From assembly GCA_963662155.1 (NCBI GenBank), contig OY759263.1, positions 32,733,106 through 32,797,105 of the forward strand: a stretch of 64,000 nucleotides of DNA. The letters run 5' to 3'. Origin of the DNA: Lamellibrachia columna. Lineage: Eukaryota; Annelida; Polychaeta; Sabellida; Siboglinidae. Below, in pieces: positions 24,331 through 35,889 of this stretch (within the stretch, counting starts at the first letter, position 1; every line of letters starts with the position of its first letter). The position numbers and the translations under genes are program-made. The notes beneath the pieces were generated by a model. The model worked only from the letters and a program-made list of their open reading frames with translations. It was not told where the DNA came from and searched no databases.

Positions 24331-24873
24331 TCGCTTAGCAGAAGTGCGCTAGTATGTCCGATGTGATATACTTAGTATACGACTTCCGACTCGGACGAGT
24401 TCCATTAGTCGTCACCGTGGTCCTGACCAACGAGAACCGAACGCACTCAAGCGAAATCAGTCTTACCGTACATGGTGTGTGACGTCAAGACGTCAATCAG
24501 GGTCGTCTTGGCAGAGCATAGTCCGCTGCGAATGTTGTCAGCAGCACTGCTACTACCTGTGCAACGTTTACTGTGCCGGACGAAATATGTCCGTTCGTCA
24601 GCGACTAACACTGAATGTGACTCCTGACTGATGAGACGTCGTGTGACGTAACCGTCAAGTTAACAATTAATATTACAGAACTAAAATGTTTCCGGTACCT
24701 TATATTGTACCCTAAAACGTTTCAAATACACACAATCTCACATTTAGACTGCTTCAAGGGAATAAATACAACGATTGCTTGAAATCTTGTTATATTATAT
24801 GTTGCAGCATATTTGTATTTGTATATCACAACACCGAAAATGTCATTAGAATTTCGACATCGAACGGGAGAAC

Positions 24874-25067
24874 ATGGCAGCCCTGTGTTATCCTGGTGCT
24901 AAACTATCTTTGAAAGATCGTGATGTTCTAACATTATTCCCAGCAGTGGAAGAAATGTTGATGTCATCAATCCTTAGAACCCAAAGTCCGAACGCAGTCA
25001 GCAACACGGGCAGCCACGAGTACGACGCTCGGATTGCCGTTATTTCCCGGAACAAGTAAGATGTGGG
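24874..25067 (+). CDS. Unrecognised short ORF with a possible splice donor
   Basis: ATG at 24,874 opens 61 codons (starts MAALCYPGAKLS, later TLFPAVEEMLMSSIL) and ends at AACAAGTAAGATG, where CAA|GTAAGA would be a good donor inside the last codons. The composition is balanced and unlike the microsatellite frames, so it could be a small first exon. I do not recognise the protein, see no acceptor-downstream partner, and it lies between repeat R3 and the inverted GT61 fragment. Chance ORF is equally likely. Confidence 0.2.
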
Positions 25068-25107
25068 GCTTGCCAACATAAAGTAAGCCATTTATGCCCT
25101 TCATAAT

Positions 25108-25614
25108 TTATATTTTGAGTTTGCGAACGTAGTATTTCACAAATGGTTCGGCATCAGCCGCTGTTATGTTCATGTACTGCTTCGCTAACATCAGTCTGCA
25201 ATATATGTGACCAATCACTGTCATCTTGTTTGGATATCACCACTTCGGATATCCCCCATCGTAACAAATTGCCTTAACGAGAATTGTCCCCGGTTGCGAG
25301 AAGATAAAGTTAGATTCGCCCGCACCATGCGGCGCTATTACAATGTAGGCGCGACTGAATAACTGGCGCGTATCGTGAAACTCAGGCACAGGATTGTCGC
25401 CGGTTGCGACAATTTTCAGGTCGGCCAAGTCGGAGTGTCTCTGTAGCATGGCGAGTATGTCGTTGTGATAGTCGAACCATCGTTTCTTAGACCGGCGGAT
25501 CAGGACGATTGTGTCACGAGGCGGTGCCGGCTCAGACATCCCCGCCCGGAATTGCATCGACAATAACTGTGCATTGAAGATGGGCGCGTAGCCACAGCCA
25601 GTGCCGGTGTGGTA
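25108..25614 (-). pseudogene. GT61-family glycosyltransferase, C-terminal half
   Basis: Read on the minus strand from about 25,614: GYAPIFNAQLLSMQFRAGM, then IVLIRRSKKRWF (donor-binding region basic block), EFHDTRQLFSRAYIVI and APHGAGESNFIFSQPGT (25,335-25,290), the hallmark HGA block of GT61 enzymes. An in-frame TGA at 25,237-25,239 replaces the residue after YPKW. The same frame then continues YPNKMTVIGHIYCRLMLAKQ to a normal stop at 25,108-25,110, so TGG to TGA (Trp) is the simplest cause. The N-terminal half is absent from this strand. The upstream edge runs into short palindromic repeats at 25,615-25,740. GT61 identity strong; substrate unknown. It cannot be spliced to the + strand half at 20.3 kb as arranged. 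Confidence 0.8.
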
Positions 25615-25740
25615 TTGTAAATGGACCCCCGTGCAAATGGACCCGGGGTCAATTTACCACAGTGGTAAATGGATGGGAATCCATATTCAATCGTGGTAAA
25701 TGGACCCCGGTCGTGGAAAACGTAACCCCCCCTCCTACCA
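25615..25740. repeat. Palindromic short repeats based on GTGGTAAATGGACCC
   Basis: Several copies, in both orientations, of GGTAAATGGACCC / GGGTCMATTTACCAC. They form a locally foldable segment that cuts the upstream edge of the GT61 C-terminal fragment. Possibly a tiny foldback element. Confidence 0.6.
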
Positions 25741-26782
25741 CGTATGTATTGATACATATCAAGCAACGATACTTAGGGGCATTATTTTATTTTACTTCCT
25801 ATTTTAGCACTACATAGCTTTTGATAGACTGCTTGGATATGGGGAGGCGGGTCTGTTCTCAATGACCGTGGAAAAAATACCCCATTCCTTGTGCCTACTT
25901 ACTACCTTTAAACAAATTGTGTTATTTGTTGGTTATTACTTATTGTTATTTATTGATCCACTGGTTGTAATATGCGCAACTTCCATGGCCCCGTGCTGTG
26001 GAGCTATTTGCTTCGGCCAGCTTCCTCTGCACACACATCTGGACGTACACACCTATCTCTACGTCTCTCCAAAGCTTTGTATTAATACATATTACTTTTA
26101 ATGAGCTGCTTTCAAAGAAAATGAGTTCTTGTTAGGTCATTTCTAGGATGCGACCATAATAAAGCAATTGAAAGTGTTGTTCACGTGTGGTGGCTAACGC
26201 GGGTAGTTTTTAAGCTCCGTTTCAAGTTGGGCGAGTAGATTAACTTGACGTCAAACGGGCATGAGCAGTTAACTGTCCAGTCGTGGAACTGAATCCCGGG
26301 CATGGAAATGGAAATGTTAAGCCATAAGCTTATCGAGAGTCCAACAGTTCTTCATATATCTCAATCTTCATATATCCGCCCTTCTATTTGTAGTATTTGT
26401 AGATTTTATTTTTAAACATATTCACGCAACTAGCATTTTCACAATCTGTAGATAATTTGTTTCATTCATTTATTGTCCTATGTGAGAATACACTTCAATT
26501 TGACCTCATTTTAATCTCCTTGTCTCTACGATTGAAAAGTCACATTAATTTATGCGCCGTATCTCAGTTGTGGAATCAGGTGTGTTTTGCTGCATCGGGC
26601 ACGTAAATGAGTAGGTGCTTCAATTTCATGCTTGACTAACTCTGTAAATATGCTGACTTTTACCTGCGCTGAACTACTGGCAATCGGGAACAACGTGATG
26701 AGGAACAAACCAGTTTTACCACTGAGGCCACTTGTTACAAAGTTTGTTCGAGTTGACAGACTGAAATCCAATGACCAATGAC
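25741..26782. other. Unassigned spacer
   Basis: No convincing similarity. A minus-strand frame at 26,550-26,786 has no family signature that I recognise. It lies just inside the right R4 arm. Confidence 0.4.
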
Positions 26783-28205
26783 TCACTATAAAACCAACAA
26801 AAATATATTACATATTTTAATGCAAACAAATAAACCAACAACCATTGAACATTACTATACTGATCACAGTATCACAAACATATTAATCTAAACAACAGCA
26901 CGATGAACGTCTGCATGTCACTGATGCTGATGCCGCGGTCTTCGCCGCTTACATGGTTCATTCATAGTCGCGGCGCACCGCCCGTCTCACTATAGTCACC
27001 AATTACCACAGCCATGTAAACTCCAAGGTTCGCTGATAAATAGCGGTCAGTTGCTGAGTCACGGCACACTGCCCTTTGTACGATAATCATCACATTGGCA
27101 TGGTAATGCAAACTCCAATGTTCGCCGACGAATAGTAGTGTGCCCCCATCATAGTTTCCGTCACACATAAGTATTATGAGAGTTTACCTCACCCCAAGGT
27201 GCATGGCACATCCCCGGCCCTCGGTATTCTTCACATTATCACCGATGAATTCATAGCACCGTTCACGGTGGTCGAACGAGTGTCCAGCATTCACTAACTA
27301 AGTAACACATTGCGATCACAAGCCCTCGACCAGCCAAGCAGAGAGGCGTGCAGCATTAACTAGCCCTCGACCAACCATGCATATATTGAACGTTGTCCTG
27401 CTTATCACATATAGGCGAAGTGACGACTAGTGCTCTTGACTCAGTGACTCAGTCTAGCGACGCGCCGTCCGGCATAGCTTCCGGCTAGACAACAGCTTTT
27501 GAATCCTCCCCATACATGTTCATTCGTGACTGTATAAACCAGTCCCGTTCAGATTTTCTCAGAAATACATACATTATAAGGTCAAGTAAGAGTATATAAA
27601 TAAGCAAAAAATCTGCAGAATCTACAACATACACATTTGTGGAAAAATACTTAATTCCGCACTTTATTATAATCTACCACAAAGAGGTATTAAGTTAGAC
27701 TATAAAACAATTACAACAACTTAAACGAACGATCACTAACATTAACGTTTCGTTACTTTTGTAAGGTGGTAAACAATCTTTCAGAGCCACGCCATTCACA
27801 CGAGTCGACCTATTCCGAGGATGTACAATTCTACGCCGTCACGATAGTGACTTTTATTATAGCATACATTGAGGTCACGTTATATAAATCATTAACAAAT
27901 TACATTTTAAAACATCAATGACCTATAATATCTTACAATTAGGTCCGTTGCCGTAATATGTACACTCGGCACACAACATTTTAACAAGGTAGGCTACAGG
28001 TAAATACAGCAATTATGGACATATCAGGTAAACTGTAACATCACTACTCACAGTAAGATCACTAAACATCTGTGCTACAGAGAAAACACCCAGAGGAGCA
28101 ACTGCTGGATTAAACCATTTTCAACCAAGTTAAATTCTGGTAATATTGTAATTATAGAAACTTGTCTTAATCCCACCATCGGGCGTCTTCAGTCGCGTTT
28201 GTTTT
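26783..28205 (-). repeat. R4 repeat, copy 2 (right arm of large inverted repeat)
   Basis: Reverse complement of 17,440-18,955. The inner edge is TCACTATAAAACCAAC against GTTGGTTTGATAGTGA on the left. The outer part retains CACCCAGAGGAGCAACTGCTGGATTAAA, which matches the LINE-endonuclease scrap of copy 1 in reverse. Divergence is visible throughout, with small indels, so this is an old pair and not an assembly mirror. Confidence 0.88.
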
Positions 28206-29285
28206 CAATTTACATACTTCGAACTGTGATGACTAGTGGTGTTAGCTTTGCCAATATGTGCCATTGGCTACAACATCGTCGGAGCAGTATGACAACGCGA
28301 ATATTTTACCATCAGATTTTGCCACGACATAAATAAACTCATCGAACTATTGTCAATGCTGCAGAACGCGGCTAGTTGTAATGTCTAGATTAATCCGACC
28401 AAGGGCATTTAAAGGTGAGATGTGAAGGGTGACGAATTAACACGGACGACTGAAGCCTTTTGAAATGTTCAGTATCGCCCTCCGAATCATAATATGAATG
28501 ATTCTTCAAGTTACTAACGTGTGTGTAGACAAAGCGACAAGGATACGTAAAGTGTTATCACAAAGGACGATTGTAAAAACGACTCCTCGATTAGCCCGTC
28601 AGACTAGTCTAACAGCTTTTTAACCCCTGATTCCCATCTGACGCTAGCACAGTAAGACAGGACTGTAATGATTTGACTTGGCACTTAGTGCACCACAAAT
28701 ATTTTAATTGTTTGGATTACAATGAATATCTAAAGCAATGACAATTAGGAAAGTGACCGCAATCGAGGATCATTATTTCCCCATTTACCCCATGCTAAGG
28801 GGGTCACATTGGTCTGTAAATAGGTGAGATGATGTTTCAGCAACAAGAGAAGCAACATTTGTCAAATATTCGTGACAATATACTTTTAGGGTGAACATAT
28901 AACCATTTATATCAGTTCACTTCATTTGTATAACCGCAATCGTGGAAATGGGTCAACCTTCAAGTACAGTAGAAGTACATTGGAGATGGAGGTTGAGCAT
29001 CGGTAAACTTGTTCCTATTATGACAGACCAGCATCCAGCACATAATGTCCTGTTACGCATGTATCTGTTCCATATAGTATAATACTGCAAGGATCACATT
29101 TGAATGTTTCCGTGCATGTGGTCAATGCCCGGGGACTGACTGCTCTAACTCAGCATTGGGTGATGCCAGGGTTGAGGATGGATGAGAACGATAAGTAATT
29201 GTTTCGTTTGATCGTGGACAGGTGAGCTCAAATCAAGTTCGTTATTCATCAGATATAATTATATAGTAAACATTTTGATAATTAG
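28206..29285. other. Unassigned spacer
   Basis: No recognisable gene, repeat or RNA. Confidence 0.45.
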
Positions 29286-29306
29286 TATAATATCGTGCTA
29301 TATATA

Positions 29307-29682
<376 letters not shown>

Positions 29683-29843
29683 TAAATGAAATTCTTTCTA
29701 AAAATAAAGCAAACAAAATATTTTATTTTAAAGATAATGTTATTAATATAACCAATAAACCGGATACTGCAAATAAATTATATTTTACAAGAATAGGTCA
29801 ATCTATTCCACAAGTGATTCAATATGATGACAATAATGATTAT

Positions 29844-30875
29844 TATGGAGTGAGCCGTCGGTACGACGGATCTCGACCTCAGTCAATATCGTGTGTACGG
29901 TTGTGGCTGAACAGACCGATCCGCGATGCACATTGTCGTCCGCAGACACGACACACAAAGGTGACAGTGTTTGATGAAGGCTGGGTAGCCTTCCGTCTTA
30001 GTCTCTTCTCTCTCAGGGCGTCGCACCGCTTTTTTTTACCATGTGCATATATTCAATGTATCGTTTCGACCGCAGTGTTGGATGACCAGCCCGCCGCGGT
30101 TTGCGGGCAAGTCGGGTTTGGGTCAGCTTTTTTAGGAAACGTTTTTTATTCCCTTCCCCGTTTGGAGAGAGCAGTGCTACCCCTAAACAGGGCTGCTCTG
30201 ACGCCCTGGCAGGATACGAATGGCATCGTGACTCCACTGTCGATGACCAAGCGACCGTCACACCGGGGCCGCCAGCGTGCAGGGTCGTGACTAGCAGCTT
30301 CCAGCGACATCCTTCGCCTGCCACCGTTGCCACTTCCCCATCGCCGCTGGGCTTGTTTGACTGAGTACCTGCGCATGGAGGTTTAGGGTGGCATGTACTT
30401 GCGCAGATACATTCCACACACTCGATCCTACCTTCCATGACCCGTGGCACGGGGTAACCGAGACGACCGGTGAAAGGGTTGGACTGCCGGCAGTGACCAA
30501 ATGGCTGTAATACGTCTAACCAATTGCTCTGTGATGCTCTGCCACACATCTGCTTGACCGCCTTCTGAGCCGCAGTGAACAATGTGAGTCCCATAGCGCC
30601 TCATCTGCCGGAGAAGTCTTTAGACACAGTGGGGTAGACGTCCCCTACTCACCACCAAGGTATACCCTGGTGGCTACCCCGTACATAGTTCAGCCAGTCA
30701 GCCGAGACTGTTGCCCGGAGGGTGGCCGCTGCGGTGTCCGCGCAACTACTAGGAGCCATATGTACGAGTTGGATGGGGAGGGTAGACCGGAGTCCTGGGC
30801 CACCCACTGCATGCAGTGGATGCGGCTGCCGCTCAGACAGAGGTGCTACTACTCATCCCCATCCCAACCCTCCTT
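29844..30875 (+). mobile_element. Retroposon-like insertion (1,032 bp) inside the LINE
   Basis: GC-rich block flanked by a perfect 10-bp direct repeat TAATGATTAT (29,834-29,843 and 30,876-30,885). Removing the block restores the LINE reading frame region (NNDYSYYLKNK). No inverted termini, so target-primed retroposition is a better fit than a cut-and-paste element. Its ends are TATGGAGTGAGCC and CCATCCCAACCCTCCTT. Internal minus-strand frames of 193 and 76 codons have no family resemblance that I recognise. Orientation uncertain; it may be a 5'-truncated LINE piece or a composite SINE. Confidence 0.75.
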
Positions 30876-31577
30876 TAATGATTATAGTTATTACTTAAAA
30901 AACAAGTTGACTTTGTTTTCAAATTTTAAAATGTAGATAAAGAAAATGTAAAGAAAAGAATATAAAGCTTTCCAACAAAAACAGTTGTGGTTGTGGTGGT
31001 ATTTCTTCAAAACTGTTGAAAATAATAGAACCTGCCATCATTAAATCATTAACCCTATTAATCAATCAATTTATAAAAACTGGCATATTCCCTGACAAAC
31101 GCAACATTGACAAAGTTAGTCTTTCAAGAAAGATGATGCATCATTATTTAAACATTTTAGACCCGTTTCACTCATTCCTACTATTTTAAAAGTGTTAGAG
31201 AAAACAATGTATAATCATTTATATGCATATTTCAACGAGTCCAAATTTTGTTTTTGTTAATCAATATGGCATGAGACAAAAACTCTAGACCGAATATGCA
31301 TCACTTGAACTAGTAGACAGAATAATCACATAAATGGATAAAAATAATATCCCATGCAGCATTTCTCTTGACCTCTCGAAGGCGTTTGAAACTATTGGAC
31401 ATTCAATACTATTTAACCAATTAAGATGTTACGATTTAGATGGATCTACTGTGAATATATGTAAAAGTTATTTAAGCATTCGAAGTCAATATGTCGAATT
31501 TGAAAATGCTAAATCTGGTATTTTATCTATAAACATTGGTGTACCGCAATGATCTATCCTTTGTCCCTTGTTGTTTA

Positions 31578-31642
<65 letters not shown>
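31578..31642. repeat. (TA)n microsatellite inside LINE RT
   Basis: About 65 bp of TA repeat lies exactly where the RT catalytic core should follow LLFMIY. The sequence after it belongs to the far C-terminal part, so several hundred bases of LINE were lost at the tract. Confidence 0.9.
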
Positions 31643-31645
<3 letters not shown>

Positions 31646-32150
31646 AGAGCTATGCGAATTTAAGAACCACTTTTAAAGAAATAAAATATTTAAAATACAT
31701 AATTTATTAAATCTAAATTAATTTTAATTATATTTTAAGTGCATGCATCAAGACTTACCTGCCTACTTGTTAAACAAATATACCCAATCATAGCACTAGG
31801 AGTACAACTGATATATATTCATTCAGAACTATACATGAATTTGCCAAAAGGTGTCTTAGATATAATTTGCGACATGTTATTAATAATACCCCAAAATAGT
31901 TACAGAGAAGATAGGAACTCACAGTTTGTAAGGTTTTATAAATTATGCAAACAAATATTTATTGCAAAAATATATCAAAATCGACTAAATCAGTAATACA
32001 TATAATACTATATATATTACAATTTATTTTACATATTATCACATATATTTCAATATATACCCTCGAATATTCATGCACGCTCTTTCTCCTTCTGCACACA
32101 CGCACTGTCATAACATTTTGTATAAATTAGTTAGTTAATTATATTTCATT

Positions 32151-32195
32151 AGTGACTCCTACTAGAGTGACTGTAAAGTCTTTATAGGAGTCACT
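32151..32195 (+). other. LINE 3' UTR stem-loop
   Basis: AGTGACTCCTA (32,151-32,161) pairs perfectly with TAGGAGTCACT (32,185-32,195), leaving a 23-nt loop. It lies about 140 bases before the repeated TTCTTG tail. LINE 3' hairpins of this kind can be recognised by the element's RT; here that role is inferred. Confidence 0.6.
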
Positions 32196-32517
32196 GACCC
32201 CTTATTAAGTTATATTGTGTTCGTATTTTTCAATGTGAACATATTGATGCATATTTTGTTTCTATCACTCAGTTTTTATTTGTATTGTAAACGGGGTCGA
32301 AAATAAACGTTCTCGTTCTTGTTCTTGTTCTAATGCCTAAACACCCTCACAGTATAACCTCTGCATTCTTACAAACCGTTCATTCGGACTGCCCTTTATG
32401 TGGCGGCGTGTCCCCATTAAAGCCCGTCTTTACATGGGAGGCGGATATGATTTCCCGGTCGTCGCGAACGGAGGGTTGTCGCCGTTTGACGTCGCACTTC
32501 GGCAGTTGTGCCATCAG

Positions 32518-32825
32518 CAAACGAAAAGCGTCTCGTCCGCAGCAGAAGAGCGTACCGTCGACCGTCGGCCATCGAAGAGCGTACCGTCAGCCGTCGAAGA
32601 GCGGGCCGTCCGCTGCCGAAGAGCGTTGCGTCGGCCGTCGAAGAGCGGGCCGTCAGCAGCCGAAGAGCGTACCGTCGACCGTCGAAGAGCGGGCCGTCCG
32701 CAGCCGAAGAGCGGACCGTCGGCCGTCAAAGAGCGGGCCGCTCGCAGCCGAAGAGCGTACCGTCGGCCGTCGAAGAGCGTAGCGTCGGCCGTCGAAGAGC
32801 GTACCGTCGGCCGTCAAAGAGCGGG
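32518..32825 (+). repeat. 22-bp GC-rich minisatellite, about 14 units
   Basis: Unit GAAGAGCGTACCGTCGGCCG TC (22 bp) with variants GGGCC, GGACC and CAGC. The unit lacks stops in every + frame. Because 22 is not a multiple of 3, each frame cycles through all three phases, giving overlapping ORFs of about 150-160 codons rich in Arg, Ser, Glu and Pro. This explains the three overlapping frames here without coding. Confidence 0.93.
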
Positions 32826-32829
32826 CCTC

Positions 32830-34635
32830 CCGCCCCGCGCGTCGTCCGCCGTCGTCGTGCTCGTCGTTGCTTCACGAATATAGACGCAATGGACGTGCTA
32901 CGTTGCGCCTCTCGTTCGTGTGTTCGATCACTATTTATCGTACGTTTTCCCTTCTCCTTCTAAACTTTAGTGGAGAAAATACAATTCTACCGACATCCGC
33001 AAACTTTTACTTTCCACGTTGCTGACTCACTGGTGCCCTTCCTTTGACTTCCAGGCACCCACGCTGTGCGCCCACGCTGGGCTACACGACTCTTCTGTGT
33101 CCACTCTACTTCACGGTGATATGCTTGCCGAGATGATCACACGTGTATCCAGTCTCTTTTTATACTCCTTGTTTCTGAGATAACACATGATACCAGTTCA
33201 CCAATCACCGTCTCCTGGTCTAGACCACTACGAAAAACAACCATAAATCGGGTAATGCTCCAGTCCTTGCCTACGTAATATGCATCATTTTCTAAGATAA
33301 ACAAACCCACACCGTCCATAGACACGAGCATGCCTGAGCAAACCAATTACATAATATTGGTCGGCTCCATTGCATTCATTCATACTTGATATGTTTAACT
33401 AATAAATAAAGAAACAGGAAATAGTATTATGATTAAAAAAAATTGAAGAAATGCTACGCCTCTCGAGAACCCCATTGCCCTGATTCTCGTCAGTGGCGAT
33501 GGCTTTTCATTGAATTATTCTGCTTTTCTCAGAAAGTAACCATCTTTTGCTACGAGCTGCAGCTTAAGGCGATTGTCTCTCACACTGGTTTGCAAGCCTG
33601 ACAACAACTGCTGAACATTGGAAATTCACTAATACAAATGTACTGACAAAAAAAATCATCTTGGTGTCCGCGTTGCTCGTATCTTAGTGGGGAAGTGCGT
33701 ACATATGACACAAGACCGTATCGTACTTGGTACGTAAGCTTACATACTGTACGGCTGGTATGTGTCAGGGTGCTCAGTTGTATATCGTACGCTAGTGGGT
33801 GGCTGGCTGCCGTCCGACGACCGATGTCAGTTCGCCAATCGTTTCTGTCCAGTCCGGTCAGTCGGGGGGGGGGGGGGGGGGGTATACATAAGGTCGACGT
33901 GACAAATACCTCCAACCCGTGCTGCACCAACCATTGACACACTTCGTAAAGCTGACCTGTATACACCCCATAAAATGTGTATGTTTTGATAAAGACCCGC
34001 CCGTCCCCACCCATTATGCATACATCTATTTTTCACCAATTTGCAGACTTTTCGCGCGCCATTTCAGACTTCACTGTTGCTGATGCCTCAGTTGGAATAT
34101 ACCCACCAAACTGGCATAGCAACCAAAGCTGTCAGTTTTTATTCTAAACAACGAACGATCTCCAAGACACCCCTACGCTCCGAAATACTTACCCGGATAC
34201 CCCACACTCCTGGATTTAAGACAGAAGTTCATTTGTGAATACACGGGGGCGTGTGTCCTCCTTCGGAAACACACCCCCGTTCTTCGACTTTAATGATGGG
34301 TTATCAACCCGATTTTCACCGCGGTCTCACGCTGACTCACGATGACCTCAGTTGACTGGGAAGCGTCCACATGCCTGTAATCGACGGGCGACGATGCGAG
34401 ACCACCCGAGCAACCCAAAGAATGGCTGTGGGTTCTACCATCCAGGAGCAACCCCAAAAGACGCTAGGTGTGGCCACGCACACACACAGGCCTACCACAT
34501 TGCCGAATGAAACACACACTCCAGTGAGGATTGAACAGAACAATGAACGTTGAAAATGTGCCTAATGAACACAACAATTAGTACAATCGACTGACATCAA
34601 AAACATGGTGAGTGAAATTGCATAACTCTTCATAG
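32830..34635. other. Unassigned spacer
   Basis: No recognisable gene or repeat apart from the poly-G run. A 144-codon minus frame at 33,580-34,014 runs through the poly-G/poly-C tract (Pro run) and has no family resemblance. A short CCCCCGT palindromic pair lies near 34,240-34,280. Confidence 0.4.
33864..33882 (+). repeat. Homopolymer G19
   Basis: Nineteen consecutive G. Able to form G-quadruplex and prone to sequencing length error, so downstream frame relations should not be trusted. Confidence 0.97.
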
Positions 34636-34639
34636 ATCA

Positions 34640-35020
34640 TAGATAGCCTGGTAAGAATCCCGTATGATGTTTCTTGGTAGCATTGATACATGTATGTGAA
34701 TGACTTTGTTTGTTTGAGAAAGCCGACTTTCTCTCATTCTTGGAATTGTTCGTTCCCACATGCAACGCGTAGCACCTCCTGTGCCATAACCCATGACCTG
34801 TCCTGCCTTCTCTGCTACATCCTCTATTTTTGCCCCTGGTGGGCATACAGTGATGTCCTCTCCTCTGTTTGTATCTACTTTCCAAATGATAGAATCCCCC
34901 GTGAATACCCGGGCTTTCCTCACCTTCCATTGTGACACTACATCTGCGAAGCTCTTTCCTGCCGCGTCACTAGTTTACATTCTCTTGCTGCAGAATCTGC
35001 CCCCCTTCTCGTCTATCAAC
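34640..35020 (-). pseudogene. LINE ORF1 fragment with SGNH/esterase-like domain
   Basis: Minus strand, two frames. 34,970-34,760 reads AAGKSFADVVSQWKVRKARV, then GDSII (SGNH block I), KVDTNRGEDITVCPPGAKIE, and VAEKAGQVMGYGTGGA. After a frameshift the other frame gives LHVGTNNSKNE (the GTN block III). This order matches the GDSL/SGNH-type domain carried by ORF1 of some CR1-clade LINEs. The C-terminal DxxH block is missing. Fragment, inactive. It is unrelated to the cellular SGNH gene at 50.6 kb. Confidence 0.75.
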
Positions 35021-35109
35021 AACCTCTACTATCTTATCACCTGTCAACCCCATTCCATTTTAGAAAGCGTAAGGTGTGAATTTCGAAAAATAATAATAGT
35101 GTTACAACT

Positions 35110-35620
35110 CCTTCTTGGGGTAGCTATCCGTCTTAAGTCTGTCTAAACACAGCTTAGCTCCATTATAGTAAGATTGTTTACGTTGGTCCGTTACGTTGAT
35201 CAGTAATTAAAGAAATGATGTGTGTAAATATTGCTGGAATAGCGGTATGCGGGGAACGTCAGAGTTGGTCCCATTTTGTCCCAGCAATCAGTATTCCACA
35301 GTGGGAATTCGTAATCGTAAAGGTAATCTTAAACACAATGAAACGGTCAAATGTTTACTCACATGTTTCTTCCCTGGCAGCTCAACCGATTCGAGATGCG
35401 CAATGTGACCTACTTAGTGTACGATTGCCGATTAAAACGAGTGCCATTAGTCGTCACAGTGGTCATGACAAAGGGGAACCGAACGCAGTCAAGCGGAATC
35501 GCACATGGTGTGTGATGGCAGAACGTCAATCAGGGTTCTGCTGGGCGGGGCGTAGTCCGTCACGAATGTTGTCAGCCGCTCAACTCAACTAACTGTGCAA
35601 CGTTTACCTCCGGTCGATCT
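35110..35620 (+). repeat. R3 repeat, copy B
   Basis: Continuous copy matching the two flanks of copy A (23.34-24.65 kb) and the reverse complement of 37,240-37,830. It begins near CTAAACACAGCTTAGCTCC, a small palindromic start (AAACACAGCTTAG) that also begins the elements at 40.05 kb (reverse) and 58.65 kb. Confidence 0.85.
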
Positions 35621-35641
35621 CCGTATAAGACATCTTTTTAT

Positions 35642-35812
35642 TGCATGTTATTGCATGTATGCATGTATGCATATATATAAATATACATACAAATACATAC
35701 ATACACACACATACATATGTGTGTATATATGCGTGTATGCATACATACATTCATACATACATACATACATACATACATACATACGGGCGGGCGTGTCAAG
35801 GGTGAATGAATA

Positions 35813-35886
<74 letters not shown>
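35642..35886. repeat. Compound microsatellite: (GCATGTAT)n, (CATA)n, (TAAA)n, (TA)n
   Basis: A series of simple tracts with one short GC-rich interruption (GGGCGGGCGTG at 35,785). Frames through it are artefacts. Confidence 0.95.
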
Positions 35887-35887
<1 letters not shown>

Positions 35888-35889
35888 TA

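Larger units (their letters stand above)
29685..32335 (+). pseudogene. LINE (CR1/L2-like) with nested insertion and deleted catalytic region
   Basis: One degenerate element in pieces. Pre-RT: 29,690-29,833 reads [20 protein letters not shown] then IGQSIPQVI. It resumes at 30,886 after an insertion (SYYLKNKLTLFSNFKM). RT blocks: 31,160-31,250 (FRPVSLIPTILKVLEKTMYN), 31,330-31,560 (IPCSISLDLSKAFETIGHSI, then a GVPQ block ended by TGA, then ILCPLLFMIY). A (TA)n tract at 31,578-31,642 replaces the YxDD block and most of the thumb. The C-terminal end follows at 31,740-31,990. The 3' UTR has an 11-bp stem-loop (32,151-32,195) and ends in a GTTCTTGTTCTTGTTCT tail near 32,331, matching LINE 3' ends. 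Inactive. Confidence 0.85.

Noticed and set aside
30013..30594. 193-codon minus frame in the GC-rich insertion
   Set aside because: No recognisable family, no start context, and other frames there are also long because of GC content.
32333..32963. Three overlapping Arg-rich ORFs of 149-161 codons
   Set aside because: Explained by the 22-bp stop-free minisatellite.
33580..34014. 144-codon minus frame
   Set aside because: Crosses the G19 homopolymer and shows no domain or family signature.
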